Position numbers and translations under genes: made by a program. From an uncultured Magnetospirillum sp. (lineage in GTDB: Bacteria; Pseudomonadota; Alphaproteobacteria; Rhodospirillales; Magnetospirillaceae): a stretch of DNA of 64,000 nucleotides. How positions within the stretch are numbered: position 1 is the first letter of the stretch; each line of letters opens with the position of its first letter. The DNA lies in assembly GCF_903853455.1 (NCBI RefSeq), contig NZ_CAINTR010000064.1, positions 81,005-145,004 on the forward strand, read 5' to 3'. Of this stretch, positions 20,007 to 29,609 are shown in pieces. A model generated the notes under the pieces. It did not search any database. It saw only the letters and a list, made by a program, of their open reading frames with translations, and was not told the DNA's origin.

Positions 20007-20642
<636 letters not shown>

Positions 20643-20686
20643 GACCATTCCTCCGAATTGGGTCGATCAGATATGGGGATGCAAGG

Positions 20687-21052
20687 TCACCGCAACGAGA
20701 TGGCGGCCAGCGCCAGGGCGGCGACCACCGCCAAGGCCCCCAGGAAGATGTCGCGCTGACGGCGGTTGCGCAGATCCTTATGCTCGATGCGGCGCTGCAG
20801 CCAACTGGTCGTCACCTCGACCGCGGCGGCGCCGGCGAAGTCGGTGAACACGCCCTGGACCGAGGACGGCTCGAACATGCCGTCGTTGAACTCGTGCAGG
20901 ACGAAGGTCGTCCAATCGCCATCGTATTCGACCTGGCAGACCCAATCCTGGAGTACCCAGCGCGACTGGACCTTGCGCACCGGCTTCTCGGCATCCTGCC
21001 GGTGAAACGAGAGCTGATTGCCTTCGACAGAGGCGATCCGTGACTCGGCCAT
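20687..21052 (-). CDS. tail-anchored protein of unknown function
   Basis: A 121-residue protein I do not recognise. The body is hydrophilic with many Trp and acidic residues (RWVLQDWVCQVEYDGDW). An Arg/Lys-rich stretch (LQRRIEHKDLRNRRQRD) is followed by a C-terminal hydrophobic helix (IFLGALAVVAALALAAISL), so it is likely anchored in the inner membrane by its tail with the body in the cytosol. The ATG at 21052 has AGGGAGG upstream; the longer start at 21079 does not. It is immediately upstream of msrA on the same strand. Confidence 0.7.
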   Translation of the reverse strand: MAESRIASVEGNQLSFHRQDAEKPVRKVQSRWVLQDWVCQVEYDGDWTTFVLHEFNDGMFEPSSVQGVFTDFAGAAAVEVTTSWLQRRIEHKDLRNRRQRDIFLGALAVVAALALAAISLR

Positions 21053-21227
21053 GTGCCCTCCCTGAATGAAATGAAACATTATTGTAAAAGAAGCGATGCG
21101 AAGCCAAGTGTAATAATAGTTTCACCCCCCTGGAACAAGTCTTCACGTTATACGACAATCCATGAGCGGCGACGACACCTCCCTTTTCGAAGGTTCGGCT
21201 GATACCGCCAAGCGCAGGAGTTCAACC

Positions 21228-21305
21228 ATGCGCCTGGCCGTAGAGCCCTCGTCTCCCATCTCTTCACCGTTTCTCCCGCACTCCATCCGCCGAGGTGAGC
21301 CTTGA
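21228..21305 (+). CDS. 25-codon leader ORF coupled to the acyltransferase gene
   Basis: An ATG with a strong AGGAG ribosome site eight bases upstream opens a 25-codon frame (MRLAVEPSSPISSPFLPHSI followed by RRGEP). Its TGA overlaps the TTG start of the next gene as TTGA. The peptide is rich in Ser and Pro and has no known family. The geometry is that of a translationally coupled leader that helps initiate at the poor TTG codon. No attenuator hairpin was found. It may be a chance frame, but ribosome site, frame and overlap together are suggestive. Confidence 0.45.
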   Translation: MRLAVEPSSPISSPFLPHSIRRGEP

Positions 21306-22081
21306 CCCACCAGACAACGGCCGTGCAGGCCCTTTGCCCGATCTCCGCCGACGGTATCGAAGTGCGCCTGGCCACCAGCCGCGCCGAAATCCAGGCCGCC
21401 CAGCGCATCCGCTATCGCGTCTTCTTCGAGGAGATGGGGGCCAAGCCCACCGCCGCCATGCAGGCGCTGGAAATGGATTACGACGATTATGACGAGGTCT
21501 GCGACCACCTGCTGGTGCTGACCGAGGGCGAGGTGGTCGGCACCTACCGCCTGATCCGCCGCCATGCCGCCGACGCCATCGGCCGCTTCTACTCGGCCGG
21601 CGAGTTCGACCTGTCGCCCTTCATCGACACCCCCGGCGAGATCCTGGAACTGGGGCGCTCCTGCGTCGATGCCCGCTGGCGGCATCGCGGCACCCTGCAG
21701 ATGCTGTGGCAGGGTCTGGCCGCCTATATGGTGGAGAACAAAATCCAACTCCTGTTCGGCTGCGGCAGCCTGCCCGGAACCGATCCCGAGATCCTGGCGC
21801 CGCAACTGGCTTACCTGCGCGACAACCACCTCGCCCCGCCCGAACTGCGCGCCCGCGCCCTGCCCCAGCAGGACCGCGTCGACTTCGCCGACGTCACCGC
21901 CGCCTGGGACGCCCGGCGCGTCCTGGCCTCGCTGCCGCCGCTGCTCAAGGGCTATCTCCGCCTGGGCGGCATGATCGGCGACGGCGCCGTCATCGACCGT
22001 CCGTTCAACACCACCGACGTGCTGGTGGTGGTCAACACCGCCGACATCGCCGGCCGCTACGTCAAGCGGTTCAGCAGTTAA
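21302..22081 (+). CDS. OlsB-like N-acyltransferase (GNAT, hemolysin-like)
   Basis: A 259-residue protein of the family that includes ornithine acyltransferase OlsB, which makes the lyso-ornithine-lipid intermediate from ornithine and 3-hydroxyacyl-ACP. Family stretches are VRLATSRAEIQAAQRIRYRVFFEEMG near the start, VCDHLLVL, a central ELGRSCVDARWRHRG region equivalent to the acyl-donor site, and LLFGCGSLPGTDPE. No membrane segment is present. The start is TTG; GAGGTGAG lies just upstream and a leader ORF ends on the same bases. OlsA, the second acyltransferase, is not adjacent, so ornithine lipid synthesis is likely but not shown. It is convergent with a hybrid kinase gene. Confidence 0.75.
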   Translation: MTHQTTAVQALCPISADGIEVRLATSRAEIQAAQRIRYRVFFEEMGAKPTAAMQALEMDYDDYDEVCDHLLVLTEGEVVGTYRLIRRHAADAIGRFYSAGEFDLSPFIDTPGEILELGRSCVDARWRHRGTLQMLWQGLAAYMVENKIQLLFGCGSLPGTDPEILAPQLAYLRDNHLAPPELRARALPQQDRVDFADVTAAWDARRVLASLPPLLKGYLRLGGMIGDGAVIDRPFNTTDVLVVVNTADIAGRYVKRFSS

Positions 22082-22093
22082 CGCCTAGCTCCC

Positions 22094-23719
22094 CTACCGC
22101 AGCGCCCCCGGCACCGCCCGGGCCAGCGCGTCGAGCAGACGGGGGGGATCGACCGGCTTGGACACGTAGTCGTCCATGCCGGCGGCGCGGCACTTGGTGT
22201 CGTCGCCCTCCAGCACGTCGGCGGTCATGGCGATGATGGGCACCCGGGCCACGGGGCCGTCCATGGCGCGGATGCGCCGCGTCGCCTCCAGCCCGTCGAT
22301 GCCGGGCATGTGGACATCCATCAGCACCACGTCGAAGTTTCCTTCCCGCAACCGGTCCACCGCCTCGGCGCCGTTGTGCGCCACGGTCACCCGGTGGCCC
22401 CAGCGGGACAGCAGGGTGCTGGTCAGCTTCTGGTTGACGGGGTTGTCCTCGGCCACCAGGACAGCCAACGGCGCCAGCACCGGCAGATTGTCCTGCGCCA
22501 AGGGCTTCACGGCCACCGAGGCCAGCCCCACCCGCACGGTGAACCAGAAGGTGCTGCCCTGCCCCTGTACGCTGCTGAACCCGATCTCTCCCCCCATCAA
22601 CTCCACCAGCCGCTTGCAGATGGACAGGCCCAGGCCGGTGCCGCCGAACCTTCGGGTGATGGAGGAATCGGCCTGGACGAATTCGGCGAACAACGACGAC
22701 GATTCGTCCGGGCCGATGCCGATGCCGGTGTCGATCACCTCGAAGCGCAGCTTGGCCAGCGAGGTGCCATCCTCCTCCAGCCCGACCCGCACCGTGATGC
22801 CGCCGGTTTCGGTGAACTTCATGGCATTGCCGATCAGGTTGGACAGAACCTGACGCAACCGGCTGGGATCGCCGACCACCGCGCGCGGGACCGACGCCCC
22901 CAGCAGAGCCACCAGGGCCAGCCCCTTGTCCACGGCGGCCGGACGCATCAGGGCCACCGTGTCGTCCATCAGCCGGGACAGGTCGAAGTCGGTGACCTCG
23001 ACCGTCATCTGCCCGGCTTCCAACTTCGAGAAGTCGAGCACGTCGTTGAGAATGGCCAGCAAGGTTCTGGCCGAGGATTGAGCGGTCAGCAGATGGTCGT
23101 GCTGCTCGGGCGTCAACGGGCTGTCCAGCAACAGATGCAGCATGCCCAGCACCCCGTTCATGGGGGTGCGGATCTCGTGGCTCATGGTGGCGAGGAAGCT
23201 GGCCTTGACGCGGGCCATCTCCTCCGCCCGCTCCTTGGCCAGGATCAGCATCCGCTCGGCCTGCTTGCGCGCCGTGATCTCGGTATAGGTGGTGACGAAG
23301 CCGCCGCCCGGCAGCGGCGTGCCGCGAACCTCGATGATGGTGCCGTCGGGACGCTCGCGCTCGAAGCAATGGAACGAGACGTTGCGGGCCTTCTCGACCC
23401 GCTCGGCCACCAGCGCTTCCACGTCGCCCGGACCGTATTCGCCGCGCTCGGCGTTGTAGCGCATGAAATCGGCGAACACCGTCCCGGCGTGAACCAGGCT
23501 GACCGGGAAGTCGAGCATTTCGAGAAAGCGGTTGTTGCACAGGATCAGGTTGAGGTCGCGATCAAACACGGTGAAGCCTTGGCCGAACTCCTCGACCGCC
23601 TCGATCAGGTGCTTCCACTTGTGCTCGGCCGAGCCCGCGTCTTGATGCATGCCGTCGCGCCGCCTCTTTCCCGCCTGCTCCCACACCGGGCCGGGTCGTT
23701 TCTGATTGTCGGGGATCAT
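22094..23719 (-). CDS. PAS hybrid sensor histidine kinase
   Basis: A cytoplasmic kinase of about 541 residues without membrane segments. The order is PAS ([22 protein letters not shown], a PAS_7-like pattern), HisKA with [14 protein letters not shown], HATPase ([14 protein letters not shown]), and a receiver with phospho-Asp in [15 protein letters not shown]. The ATG at 23719 was chosen tentatively. Other in-frame starts are 23767 and 23650, and none has a strong ribosome site. An internal receiver suggests phosphorelay to an HPt protein, which is not nearby. It is divergent from the bacteriohemerythrin gene, with about 140 bp between, so an oxygen or redox link is possible but unproven. Confidence 0.88.
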   Translation of the reverse strand: MIPDNQKRPGPVWEQAGKRRRDGMHQDAGSAEHKWKHLIEAVEEFGQGFTVFDRDLNLILCNNRFLEMLDFPVSLVHAGTVFADFMRYNAERGEYGPGDVEALVAERVEKARNVSFHCFERERPDGTIIEVRGTPLPGGGFVTTYTEITARKQAERMLILAKERAEEMARVKASFLATMSHEIRTPMNGVLGMLHLLLDSPLTPEQHDHLLTAQSSARTLLAILNDVLDFSKLEAGQMTVEVTDFDLSRLMDDTVALMRPAAVDKGLALVALLGASVPRAVVGDPSRLRQVLSNLIGNAMKFTETGGITVRVGLEEDGTSLAKLRFEVIDTGIGIGPDESSSLFAEFVQADSSITRRFGGTGLGLSICKRLVELMGGEIGFSSVQGQGSTFWFTVRVGLASVAVKPLAQDNLPVLAPLAVLVAEDNPVNQKLTSTLLSRWGHRVTVAHNGAEAVDRLREGNFDVVLMDVHMPGIDGLEATRRIRAMDGPVARVPIIAMTADVLEGDDTKCRAAGMDDYVSKPVDPPRLLDALARAVPGALR

Positions 23720-23857
23720 AGGCGAGTTTCCACCGTTACGGAAGCGCCGCCTCCACTCTAACACCAACGCCCATCATCCCATTTGGGATAGGTCCTAGGC
23801 ATTGTCCGACTCCATACCCATCTGTTGTGGCGGGAAGCTCTTTACAGGAGGGATGAC

Positions 23858-24268
23858 ATGTCGACCTGGAACAACCCCGACTGGGCCAGCCAGAACCCGG
23901 AAATCGACGCCGAGCACAAGAAGCTGAACCAGATGGTGTCGTCCTTGGCGGCGGTGGTGAAGAACGATTCCGGTCTGGGACTGTCCACCGAAGCGGTCGC
24001 CATCCTGATCGAACGGATGAAGCTTCATTTCGGCCTGGAAGAATGTAGCGCCGCGCGGATCGACCCGGAATCCCACGCCATCCTGCACGAGGATCACGCC
24101 AACCTGCTGGCGTTGCTGATGCAGGTCAAGGACAGCATGGACCGCCGCGACGGCGACGAGGCCAACCGCCGCCTTCAGGCCTTCATCGCCGCCCTCGCCA
24201 AGCACGATTCCGAGATCGACATCCCGCTGTTCCGCATGATGGCCGACACGGTGGCCCAGACTCCCTGA
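23858..24268 (+). CDS. bacteriohemerythrin
   Basis: A 136-residue single-domain hemerythrin, a di-iron oxygen-binding protein of the cytosol. The iron-ligand pattern is present: IDAEHKKLN, LHFGLEE (HxxxE), HAILHEDH (HxxxH) and the final HDSEID (HxxxxD). It lacks the usual second-position His-Trp start of the shorter type but keeps an early Trp. AGGAGGG precedes the ATG at 23858; the longer start at 23825 is ignored. Magnetospirilla and related motile microaerophiles carry many such proteins, used for oxygen delivery, sensing or buffering. It stands alone. Confidence 0.9.
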   Translation: MSTWNNPDWASQNPEIDAEHKKLNQMVSSLAAVVKNDSGLGLSTEAVAILIERMKLHFGLEECSAARIDPESHAILHEDHANLLALLMQVKDSMDRRDGDEANRRLQAFIAALAKHDSEIDIPLFRMMADTVAQTP

Positions 24269-24285
24269 TTAGACAGACTCCCTGA

Positions 24286-25629
24286 TCAGAATTGCAGGAC
24301 GAAAACGGCGCCGGCGCCGGTTGCCGGTTCGACCCAGGCCTTGCCGTGATGCAGTTCCATCGCCCGCTTGACGATGGACAGCCCCAGGCCCGCCCCGCTG
24401 CCCTTGCGCCGGTCCCGGCGCCAGAAGCGCTGGAACACCAGGTCCCCCTCCTCCTTGGGAACGCCGGGGCCGAAGTCGCGCACCCTGATCTCGGGATGCT
24501 CGCCGCCCATCACCGCGATCTCCACCGAAGTGGCGGCCGGGGTGTGGGCCAGGGCGTTCTCTACCAGATTGGTGATCGCCTGCCCGATGGTTTCGGTGCA
24601 ACCGTGGACGATCACGCTTTTGTCGCCGCTGCGGGTAATGGACTTGCCGGCCATGGCCGCCGTCGGTCGCAGATAGCCGGCGATGGCATCGACGAGGTTG
24701 CCCAGGTCAACCTCCGACCGCTCCTCCCCCGACAGCCCCTCCATTTCCGCCGCCCGCAGCAATTGGGTGACCAGCCGGGACAGGGTCTGGACATCGACCT
24801 CCAGCTCCCGCCGCAATTCTCCCTGATCAAGGGTTTCAATGCGGGCGCGCAACACCGCCAGCGGCGTCTTCAACTCGTGGGCGGCGTTTTCCAGGAACTC
24901 CTTTTGCGCCCGGAAGGCCACCTCCAACCGCGCCAGGGCGCTGTTGACCGCCTCCACCAGCGGCAGAACCTCCTCCGGCACCCCCTTGCCGGCGACCCGG
25001 CCCTCGGGCGCCTGTGGGCTGATGGAAGCCGCAGATTCCGACGCCGCCAGCAGGGGGCGGAACCGGCGCTGCATGCGCACCAGGGCAAAGCCGAGCTGGG
25101 CGAAGAACAGAGGAACCAGCAGCCAGCCGGCGCGAACCTTGAAGCCGCTGACGATCTCGTCCATCAGCACGTCGCGATGGTTCATGTCCTCGGCGACCTG
25201 AATCCACACCGGCCGGCCGTCCACATTGGCCTTGGCCGACACCCCCCATAACAGAGTGTGGCGCGAACGGAGCTTGAAGCGACCGCGCGGTTCCGCGGAG
25301 TCCGGGTCGGGATCGGCCAGCGCCTGGGGCGGCTCGACCGACGCGAACAGGGCGTGGCCCCCGTCGTCGAGAATAGCGAAGGAATAGCGGCCGTAGGACG
25401 GCGAGAACCGGGCCATGTCGCCCGGCGACAGCGCCAGCTTCGGCCCGTCGCCGAAGCTCAGATGGCCGGCCAGTTCCATGGCTGCCTCCTGCATGTCGCG
25501 GGCTTCCAACTCCTCGACAGTGGCACCCAGCCGCTCCAGCACGATGGCGAACAGCGCTCCGATGGCAACCACCTGGATCACCAGCAGGTCGAAGGCCAGC
25601 GAACGCAGCAGCGACGGCCCCTTAGACAT
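24286..25629 (-). CDS. membrane sensor histidine kinase (QseC/CusS-like)
   Basis: A 447-residue kinase. Membrane segment 1 lies at about residues 10-30 (AFDLLVIQVVAIGALFAIVL). A periplasmic loop of about 130 residues follows, then membrane segment 2 (AGWLLVPLFFAQLGFALV), HisKA (AHELKTPLAVLRARIE) and HATPase (LVENALAHTP, FGPGV, GAGLGLSIVKRAMELH). The start overlaps the end of the response regulator gene by eight bases, so the two form a coupled two-component pair. Being divergent from the porin and RND efflux genes, it probably senses a periplasmic signal controlling that pump. Confidence 0.93.
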   Translation of the reverse strand: MSKGPSLLRSLAFDLLVIQVVAIGALFAIVLERLGATVEELEARDMQEAAMELAGHLSFGDGPKLALSPGDMARFSPSYGRYSFAILDDGGHALFASVEPPQALADPDPDSAEPRGRFKLRSRHTLLWGVSAKANVDGRPVWIQVAEDMNHRDVLMDEIVSGFKVRAGWLLVPLFFAQLGFALVRMQRRFRPLLAASESAASISPQAPEGRVAGKGVPEEVLPLVEAVNSALARLEVAFRAQKEFLENAAHELKTPLAVLRARIETLDQGELRRELEVDVQTLSRLVTQLLRAAEMEGLSGEERSEVDLGNLVDAIAGYLRPTAAMAGKSITRSGDKSVIVHGCTETIGQAITNLVENALAHTPAATSVEIAVMGGEHPEIRVRDFGPGVPKEEGDLVFQRFWRRDRRKGSGAGLGLSIVKRAMELHHGKAWVEPATGAGAVFVLQF

Positions 25630-26299
25630 CAGCTTTCACCAGGCAGTAGCCCATGCCCTTCTCGGTGCGGATGGTCACGTCGGCACGAGCCTGCTGCAAC
25701 CGCTTGCGCAGCCGGTGGACATAGACCTCCAGGGCATTGGCGCCGACCTCGCTGTCGAAGCCGAACACCGCGTTGTCGATGGCGGAGCGCAGCACCAGAC
25801 GTGCCGGCTGACGGATCAACAGGCGCAGGACCGCCCGCTCGCGCCGGGGCAGATCAATCCGAATTCCATCCACCTCCACGTCCTGGGTGGTCTCGTCCAT
25901 GGCCAGGTTGCCGAACGTATAGCGGTTGGGCAGCAGGCTGGGTGGACGCCGCAGCAAAGCCCGCATGCGGGCGACCAGTTCCGCCATGGCGAACGGCTTG
26001 GCCAGATAGTCGTCGGCCCCGGCGTTGAGACCGGCCAGACGATCCTCCAGACGCTCGCGGGCGCTGAGGATCAGGACCGGCACCGCGTTGACCGATTGGC
26101 GCAACTGCCGCAGGAAGGACAGGCCGTCCCCGTCGGGCAGCCCGAGATCGAGCATGATGGCGTCGTATTTGGCGGCGCCCAGGGCCGCGTTCGCATCGTC
26201 GAGACTGGCGGCGGGATCGACGGCGAAACTTTCGCGCATGAAGGCCTCGACCACGAGGCCGGCAAGACGCTCGTTATCTTCGACCAGCAGCAGGCGCAA
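25622..26299 (-). CDS. OmpR-family response regulator
   Basis: A 225-residue regulator. The receiver has phospho-Asp in AIMLDLGLPDGDG and the conserved Lys in DDYLAKPF. The winged-helix DNA-binding domain (FGNLAMDETTQDVEVDG, LPRRERAVLRLL, ALEVYVHRLRKRL) is of the OmpR/PhoB type. The start is a TTG with GAGG seven bases upstream. It is cotranscribed with the kinase behind it and follows the small secreted protein gene by 12 bp. Its probable target is the divergent promoter region between 26672 and 26875. Confidence 0.95.
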   Translation of the reverse strand: MRLLLVEDNERLAGLVVEAFMRESFAVDPAASLDDANAALGAAKYDAIMLDLGLPDGDGLSFLRQLRQSVNAVPVLILSARERLEDRLAGLNAGADDYLAKPFAMAELVARMRALLRRPPSLLPNRYTFGNLAMDETTQDVEVDGIRIDLPRRERAVLRLLIRQPARLVLRSAIDNAVFGFDSEVGANALEVYVHRLRKRLQQARADVTIRTEKGMGYCLVKADV

Positions 26300-26311
26300 A
26301 CCGGGACCTCA

Positions 26312-26671
26312 TCACTTCAGGATCGGCAGATCATTGTCGGCGTCCAGCCAGCTTCGCACAATCCACATCTCGGTGCGCGCCTCTTCCACCTCGCCCTGCC
26401 GGCACAGCTTGCGGCTACGGTCGAGCCGGCGGTGCATGGCGGCATATTCGTCCACCGAATAGCGGTGGCCGTGATTGTCCAGGACGAAGCTGCCGCCGCC
26501 GGACTTCTCCGACGACCACCCGGACCAATTATGCCGCCATTCCGTGTTGAGTACCTCGACCTCGGCGTCGCAGGTCGCGCCTTGGGGCGATTCGGTCTTG
26601 GCTGGTCCGGCCGCGACAGCGGCCAGAATGATCAGGGCGACGGAAAGACCTAGGCTGTATCGCTTGTCCAC
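26312..26671 (-). CDS. small secreted protein of a two-component operon
   Basis: A 119-residue protein I do not recognise. A signal peptide occupies roughly residues 1-26 (LGLSVALIILAAVAAGPA). The mature part has two Cys (TCDAEVE and KLCRQGEV), several Trp and charged helices. It is the first gene of the operon that continues into the response regulator and kinase. A periplasmic accessory or ligand-binding protein that modulates the kinase is a fair guess from position alone. Confidence 0.7.
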   Translation of the reverse strand: MDKRYSLGLSVALIILAAVAAGPAKTESPQGATCDAEVEVLNTEWRHNWSGWSSEKSGGGSFVLDNHGHRYSVDEYAAMHRRLDRSRKLCRQGEVEEARTEMWIVRSWLDADNDLPILK

Positions 26672-26875
26672 GTTATCCCGCCTGCAAAGACCAGCCCGCC
26701 CCAGGACCTTGACAAGACTCGAGGCTTCGATGAAAAAACGCTACCCGCTCAACCTTTCATCAAGATGTCGCGGAATTTCCCTTTCCTCGGCGGGATGAGC
26801 GGTCAGAATGCAAGCCCAATGAAAGCTCCCCCTGCTACGCCCCGGCCCAAGCCTTTCTGAACGGATAAATTCCCC

Positions 26876-28276
26876 ATGCGCCATATGTCTGCAGCGATCA
26901 CCCTGGCGGCCGGGATTGCCGTTCTGTCCATTCCGGCCAAGGCCGAGGAGGCCGCTCCGGCCCCCGCCGAAGCTGAAGCCGCCGCCCCCAAGGGCTTCTG
27001 GGAGCGCGACACCCTGACCGGCGACTGGGGCGGGCTGCGGTCGTCGCTGGACGCGTCCGGTCTCAAGCTCGGCGGCGTCTATACCGGCGAGGTGCTGGGC
27101 AATCCCTCGGGCGGCCTGCGGCAGCGGGCGGTGGCGAAAGGCCTGCTGGAAATCGACATCGACGCCGATTTCGACAAGCTGATCGGCTGGCAGGGACTGA
27201 CCTTCCACACCTCGCTGTTCCAGATCCACGGCCGCTCCATGAGCGCCAATTTCCTGTCCAACAACTTCACCGTCCGCGACATCGAGGCGGCGCCGGCCGG
27301 GCGCATCTGGGCCATGTGGTTGCAGCAGTCGGTCTATGACGACCTGGCGTCGCTCAGGGTCGGCCAGATGCCGGAACAAGAGGAATTCTGCGTCAGCTCC
27401 AACGGCGCCTATTTCATCAACGGCACCTTCGGCTGGCCCATCGGCTTCGCCGCCAACATGCCGTCGGGCGGCGGCGCCTATCCGCTGGCCATGACCGGCG
27501 CCCGCGTCAAGGTGCAGCCCACCCCCGAGCTGGCCATCCTGACCGCCGTCTTCAACGGCGACCCGGCGCCGATGATCTACAGCAACAATCCCGACCCCCA
27601 GCGCCGCAACCGCTACGGCCTCAATTTCGATACCAACCAGCCGCCGCACTGGTTCGGCGAGGTGCAATACGGGGTCAACCAGGACAAGGGCGCCGAGGGC
27701 CTGCCGACCATGGTCAAGCTGGGCGGCTGGTACCACAACGGCCGCTTCCTCGACCAGCGCTACGACAACCAGGGCATTTCGCTGGGCAGCGCCGCCAGCA
27801 ACACCATCGCCAAGACCTATCGCGGCTCGTGGGGGATCTACGGCGTCATCGATCACATGCTGTGGAAGAAGCCCGGCAGCGAGGATGGCGGCATCGGCGT
27901 CTTCACCCGCCTGTTCGTCAGCCCCGAGGACCGCTCGGCCATGCCTTATTACGACGAGGTCGGCCTGACCTGGAAGGGCATGATCGAGGGCCGCGACGAC
28001 GACGTCGCCGGCATCGCCATCGGCTACGGCAAGATGAGCCCCGCCCTGGCGTCGCGCGACCGCGACGCCATCAGCCTGGGGACCAACACCACCGTGCGCG
28101 ATTTCGAAATGGTCACCGAAGTGCTGTACCGCGCCCAGATGAATCCGTGGTTCACCCTGGTGCCCAACGTCCAATACGTCATGCATCCCGGCGGCGGCAT
28201 CGCCTATCCCGACCGGCCCACCACCCGCATCCCCGACGCCACCGTGGTCGGCCTGCGCGCCGTGCTTAAATTATAG
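26876..28276 (+). CDS. OprB-family outer-membrane porin
   Basis: A 466-residue outer-membrane protein with a signal peptide (ALTLAAGIAV-type hydrophobic core ending near AKAEEA). The family entry motif FWERDTLTGDWGGLRSSLDASGLKLGG is that of carbohydrate-selective OprB porins. The C-terminus reads VVGLRAVLKL, with alternating hydrophobic residues like a last beta-strand. No sugar genes are near. It is 62 bp upstream of the RND membrane-fusion gene on the same strand and so probably belongs to the efflux operon, an unusual partner. The ATG at 26876 is used; MSAAIT four codons in is an alternative. Confidence 0.88.
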   Translation: MRHMSAAITLAAGIAVLSIPAKAEEAAPAPAEAEAAAPKGFWERDTLTGDWGGLRSSLDASGLKLGGVYTGEVLGNPSGGLRQRAVAKGLLEIDIDADFDKLIGWQGLTFHTSLFQIHGRSMSANFLSNNFTVRDIEAAPAGRIWAMWLQQSVYDDLASLRVGQMPEQEEFCVSSNGAYFINGTFGWPIGFAANMPSGGGAYPLAMTGARVKVQPTPELAILTAVFNGDPAPMIYSNNPDPQRRNRYGLNFDTNQPPHWFGEVQYGVNQDKGAEGLPTMVKLGGWYHNGRFLDQRYDNQGISLGSAASNTIAKTYRGSWGIYGVIDHMLWKKPGSEDGGIGVFTRLFVSPEDRSAMPYYDEVGLTWKGMIEGRDDDVAGIAIGYGKMSPALASRDRDAISLGTNTTVRDFEMVTEVLYRAQMNPWFTLVPNVQYVMHPGGGIAYPDRPTTRIPDATVVGLRAVLKL

Positions 28277-28338
28277 CGCGACAGCCATGTGAAAGTTTGC
28301 CGCCGTACAACCCTGTGTAACTGGCGGTAGGGTGGCAG

Positions 28339-29607
28339 ATGGCACACGGCATTCGGACGCAACAACCGGTTCGCAGGCTTCCGCCCCGGACGCAATGGAC
28401 GCTGTTGGCGGTGGGCGCGATTCTCGCGGCGATCGCCCTGGCCGCCCTGCCGGGAGGCGCGCACCAGGCCGCCGGCGACGCCGCCGTGGCCGAGCCGCCG
28501 CCACCGCCCGGCAGCTTTCCCGCCACCGAGGCGCAATGGGCCGGACTGACCATCGAGCCGGCGCACCGCATGGCCTTCCGCCCCATCGACGAGACCGACG
28601 GCAAGATCGCCACCAACGACGACGCCACCACCCCGGTGTTCTCGCCCTATTCCGGCCGGGTCACCCGGATCTTCGCCAAGGCCGGCGACATGGTCCAGGC
28701 CGGCGATCCGCTGCTGGCGGTGGACGCCTCGGAATTCGTCCAGGGCCAGAACGATCTGGTCACCGCCCTGTCCCAAGTCAGCACCGCCCGCGCCCAGATG
28801 AAGCTGACCGAGGCGGCGGAAAAGCGGCAGCACGACCTGTTCGAGGCCGGCGGCGGGGCGCTGAAGGATTGGCAGCAGAGCCAGTCGGACCTCGCCAGCT
28901 CCCGCGGCGCCGTGCGCACCGCCGAGATCGCCCTGGCCGCCAGCCGCAACCGGCTGCGCATCCTGGGCAAGAGCGACGCCGAGATCAACGCCATCGAGAC
29001 CGCTCCCGACACCCACCGCATCAGCCGCGAAGCCGTCATCCACGCCCCCATCGGCGGCACCGTGGTTCAGCGGCAGGTGGGAATCGGCCAGTTCATCACC
29101 AGCGCGTCGGGCGGCGGCGGCAACCCGGTCTTCGCCATCGGCGACCAGTCCACCGTCTGGCTGGTGGCCAATGTGCGCGAGGCCGACGCGCCACGCATCA
29201 AGGGCCGCGAGGCGGTCGAGGTCGCCGTCCTGGCCTTTCCCGGCCGGGTGTTCCAGGCCCGCCTCGGCTACGTGGCGCCATCCATCGACCCGGCCACCCG
29301 CCGGCTGCCGGTGCGCGCCGTGGTCGACAACCGCGACCATGCCCTGAAGCCCGAGATGTTCGCCCGCTTCCGCATCGTCACCGGCGAGGACAGCAACGCC
29401 GTCGGCGTGCCCGAATCGGCGGTGGTGTTCGAGGGCAGCACCGCCCGCGTCTGGGTAGCGGGCGACAACCGCACCCTGGCGCTGCGCAACATCACCGCCG
29501 GCCGCACCGATAACGGCATGCTGGAAGTGGTCTCCGGCCTGGAACCCGACGAGAAGATCGTCACCAGCGGCTCGCTGTTCATCGACCGCGCCGCCAAGGG
29601 CGGCTGA
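28339..29607 (+). CDS. RND efflux periplasmic adaptor (CzcB/HlyD-type)
   Basis: A 422-residue membrane-fusion protein. An N-terminal membrane anchor (LLAVGAILAAIALAALPGG) precedes a periplasmic body: beta-barrel and lipoyl halves (SPYSGRVTRIFAKAGDMVQAGDPLLAVDA and AVIHAPIGGTVVQRQVGIGQFI) flanking a helical hairpin, and a membrane-proximal domain at the end. A His/Asp-rich metal-binding N-terminal extension, as in some CzcB proteins, is not evident. Its stop is two bases from the pump gene. Confidence 0.92.
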   Translation: MAHGIRTQQPVRRLPPRTQWTLLAVGAILAAIALAALPGGAHQAAGDAAVAEPPPPPGSFPATEAQWAGLTIEPAHRMAFRPIDETDGKIATNDDATTPVFSPYSGRVTRIFAKAGDMVQAGDPLLAVDASEFVQGQNDLVTALSQVSTARAQMKLTEAAEKRQHDLFEAGGGALKDWQQSQSDLASSRGAVRTAEIALAASRNRLRILGKSDAEINAIETAPDTHRISREAVIHAPIGGTVVQRQVGIGQFITSASGGGGNPVFAIGDQSTVWLVANVREADAPRIKGREAVEVAVLAFPGRVFQARLGYVAPSIDPATRRLPVRAVVDNRDHALKPEMFARFRIVTGEDSNAVGVPESAVVFEGSTARVWVAGDNRTLALRNITAGRTDNGMLEVVSGLEPDEKIVTSGSLFIDRAAKGG

Positions 29608-29609
29608 GC

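Noticed and set aside
26709..26798. TTGACA and a 22-codon frame (MKKRYPLNLSS...) upstream of oprB as promoter plus leader peptide
   Set aside because: No acceptable -10 follows the TTGACA, the ribosome site is weak and the frame is not joined to oprB.
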